Positions 62,492 to 64,000 of a stretch of DNA of 64,000 nt are shown here, piece by piece. The stretch spans positions 1 through 64,000 of the forward strand of contig CAZBRD010000014.1 in the NCBI GenBank assembly GCA_964494205.1. The letters run 5' to 3'. Both the position numbers and the translations under genes were made by a program. The notes beneath the pieces were generated by a model, which saw only the letters and a list, made by a program, of their open reading frames with translations, had not been told where the DNA came from and searched no databases. The first letter of the stretch is position 1; every line of letters starts with the position of its first letter. The DNA comes from JBBTCX01 sp964494205. GTDB taxonomy: Bacteria; Planctomycetota; Phycisphaerae; UBA1845.

Positions 62492-64000
62492 GCCGGCTGC
62501 CGAAGCGATCACCTTTGGCTCGGACGGTCGCTCGGCCGTCAGTGACGAATTAGGAATCACGTAGCGCGCGGCCCGATTCGGCAGCTTCATGATCTTCTCA
62601 TAGGTCCACGGTTGCTCGATGCTCAAATACGCGAGCATGCCGGTCCCCCCGGCCAGGGCTGCGAAAAGCAGAAAGAAAATGGGCGCGACAACGGCATTGC
62701 GGATCAGGTGCTTTCGACGATCCGTGGTTGTCACGATTTCATCGATTGCCTCCAGAATTGGAATTCCGAGACTGCGCGAGACCTGGGTCGACGTGCGGAA
62801 CACGTGGTCGAACACTTCGGCGATGATGACGAAGATCGCGCCGGCGATGGCACCGGCAAACAGCGCGAGAAAGACGATGGTCTGGGCTTTGGGCTTGATG
62901 GGAATCGGAGTCGCGCGTGACGGCTGACCTTCGCTGAATTGAATCAGACGACCTTGCTCCGTTGCTTTGATCGTCGGGTCAATGGCCGCGACGGCACTTT
63001 CCAACTGATTGTACTTCTGCTTGGACTTTGAAACGTTCTCGATGGCGGCGACGAATACTTCCTGACTCTGGTAAATAACCTGTCGGGCATCGCGAAGTTC
63101 AGTGATGGCCGCCTCGTTTGTCTCGATGCGCAAGTCGACGTCTTTGATCTTGCTTTTCTGAGCCTCTATCTGGACCTTCAGGCGTGCGAGTTCGGCGTTC
63201 CAGTAAGGCGGCATCTGTTGCGGCTCGATCGGGACGGATGCGACGGCCTGCTCTGCCTCTGCCGGCGCTGCCGGTTGGCCCATGGCGCGGACTTCGTCCA
63301 ATTCGCCTTCGACTTTTTTGATATCAGCCAAGAGAACTTTGATCTGGGGATGCTCGTCGGTCATGCCGCGCGTATCGCGAAGATTGTCGATTTCCTTGAT
63401 CATGGTGGCGAGTTGCGCCTGCAGACGAAGTGCGCGGGGCGTTGTCATGATCATTGCGCCGTAATCAGCCGGTAGTGCGCTCGTAGCGGGCGTATGGGAT
63501 TGGGCTTGCGTGGTCGCGAGCATCGTGTCGAGTGCGTTTAGTTCGGCTTCGTATTCGAGTCGGCGCAAGTCGAGCTCACGGCGCTCGATTTCAAGCTGCG
63601 CGACTCGAGTAATGAGTCCCCCGGGATCGTTGGGATCGAAGTGCGGGTTCTCCAGTCGAACGCGGGTTTCCTCGCGCTGTGCGGCGCGGAGTTCTTCGAG
63701 GGCTTCCGTCGATTGCTTGACCAGATAGTCTCGCTGGGCTCTGAGGAAATCGCCGACCCAGACCATCGTGCGCGCGACATAAACCTTCTTGAGTTGCTCA
63801 ACCAGCGATTTGCCGATCGTGGCGTCCGGGCCGGTGTAGGTGATCGTAATGATATCGAGCTGTTCGTTAGGAGAGATTTTCGAAATGCTCAGCGTGCTGG
63901 CCAACGAAGCTGCCAGCGAGTTTCGCTGACGCTCGCCCTTGGGGGTCAGCTTGCCTTCGGCATCGTGCTCGAAGTCTTTGGTAAGACCAGCTTTTTCCAC
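62486..64000 (-). CDS. Wzz/GumC-type polysaccharide chain-length protein (partial)
   Basis: 504 residues are visible; the 5' end lies beyond the window edge. The visible part has a region after the Wzz domain (LDIITITYTGPDATIGKSLVEQLKKVYVARTMVWVGDFL), two long coiled coils (about 85-165 and 260-345), a transmembrane helix (TIVFLALFAGAIAGAIFVIIAEVFDHVFRTS, about 380-410) and a second one (VVAPIFFLLFAALAGGTGMLAYL). This is the GumC/exopolysaccharide co-polymerase layout, without the fused tyrosine kinase. It would set chain length or assist export of surface polysaccharide; partner genes probably lie past 64000. Confidence 0.85.
   Translation of the reverse strand: MEKAGLTKDFEHDAEGKLTPKGERQRNSLAASLASTLSISKISPNEQLDIITITYTGPDATIGKSLVEQLKKVYVARTMVWVGDFLRAQRDYLVKQSTEALEELRAAQREETRVRLENPHFDPNDPGGLITRVAQLEIERRELDLRRLEYEAELNALDTMLATTQAQSHTPATSALPADYGAMIMTTPRALRLQAQLATMIKEIDNLRDTRGMTDEHPQIKVLLADIKKVEGELDEVRAMGQPAAPAEAEQAVASVPIEPQQMPPYWNAELARLKVQIEAQKSKIKDVDLRIETNEAAITELRDARQVIYQSQEVFVAAIENVSKSKQKYNQLESAVAAIDPTIKATEQGRLIQFSEGQPSRATPIPIKPKAQTIVFLALFAGAIAGAIFVIIAEVFDHVFRTSTQVSRSLGIPILEAIDEIVTTTDRRKHLIRNAVVAPIFFLLFAALAGGTGMLAYLSIEQPWTYEKIMKLPNRAARYVIPNSSLTAERPSEPKVIASAAGS

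Overview
The window reads as a chromosome segment from a planctomycete-lineage bacterium, probably Phycisphaerae-like or a related uncultured group. This is inferred from several traits: secreted proteins ending in a VPAASTWG-type membrane/Arg-rich sorting tail, dockerin-like extracellular proteins, a pseudopilin of the type abundant in Planctomycetes, small membrane proteins with CxxC...CPECG zinc ribbons, Asn-Gly low-complexity lipoproteins, and giant Cys-rich secreted proteins. No species can be named from the sequence alone.

Layout. 1-5.2 kb: a Cys-rich secreted protein, a sorting-tail protein, a lipoprotein, a PstS-like periplasmic binding protein, a small conserved-looking protein and trpD. 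5.3-7.7 kb: mnmE (with a repeat-derived insertion in its G domain) and small membrane proteins. 7.7-11.4 kb: two overlapping SPFH/Band 7 genes with an adjacent zinc-ribbon gene. 11.5-13.8 kb: a class V aminotransferase and a dockerin-like exported protein. 14.1-31.2 kb: four tandem giant secreted proteins with different N-terminal modules (Asp-box propeller; CC/WD Cys repeats; slime-mould-type CTDC repeats; CSLREA plus beta-helix), all ending in the same module of about 410 residues. 31.4-34 kb: a HerA-type ATPase and an enlarged RNase P RNA gene. 34.1-38.5 kb: an NTF2-like protein, a pseudopilin, another sorting-tail protein, three small genes that may be a Mu-like phage remnant, and dense short repeats and hairpins. 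38.9-46.9 kb: a receiver-like/GGDEF pair, tRNA-Lys, an S46 peptidase, and a FIST sensor next to a hybrid histidine kinase. 47.2-51.6 kb: two paralogous Asn/Gly or Asp/Asn-rich lipoproteins flanking a GT2 glycosyltransferase. 51.8-56.1 kb: a minus-strand run of a third SPFH gene, two zinc-ribbon genes and an S41-type peptidase. 56.4-64 kb: a lipoprotein, smc, a PAS histidine kinase and a Wzz/GumC-type chain-length protein cut by the window edge.

How it fits together. Much of the coding capacity is cell envelope: exported adhesin-like or matrix-like proteins, lipoproteins, peptidases, and three SPFH scaffolds whose N-terminal regions contain tandem beta-type repeats. Signalling genes (FIST plus hybrid kinase, PAS kinase, GGDEF) and housekeeping genes (trpD, mnmE, smc, rnpB, tRNA-Lys) are interspersed. 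The second theme is repeat invasion: several unrelated families of short internally repetitive phrases and small hairpins lie between genes, inside coding sequences in frame, and inside two peripheral elements of RNase P RNA. The strongest candidates for something undescribed are the shared C-terminal module of the four giant proteins, the repeat-bearing SPFH proteins with vault-like order of parts, and the palindromic insertions in rnpB and mnmE.
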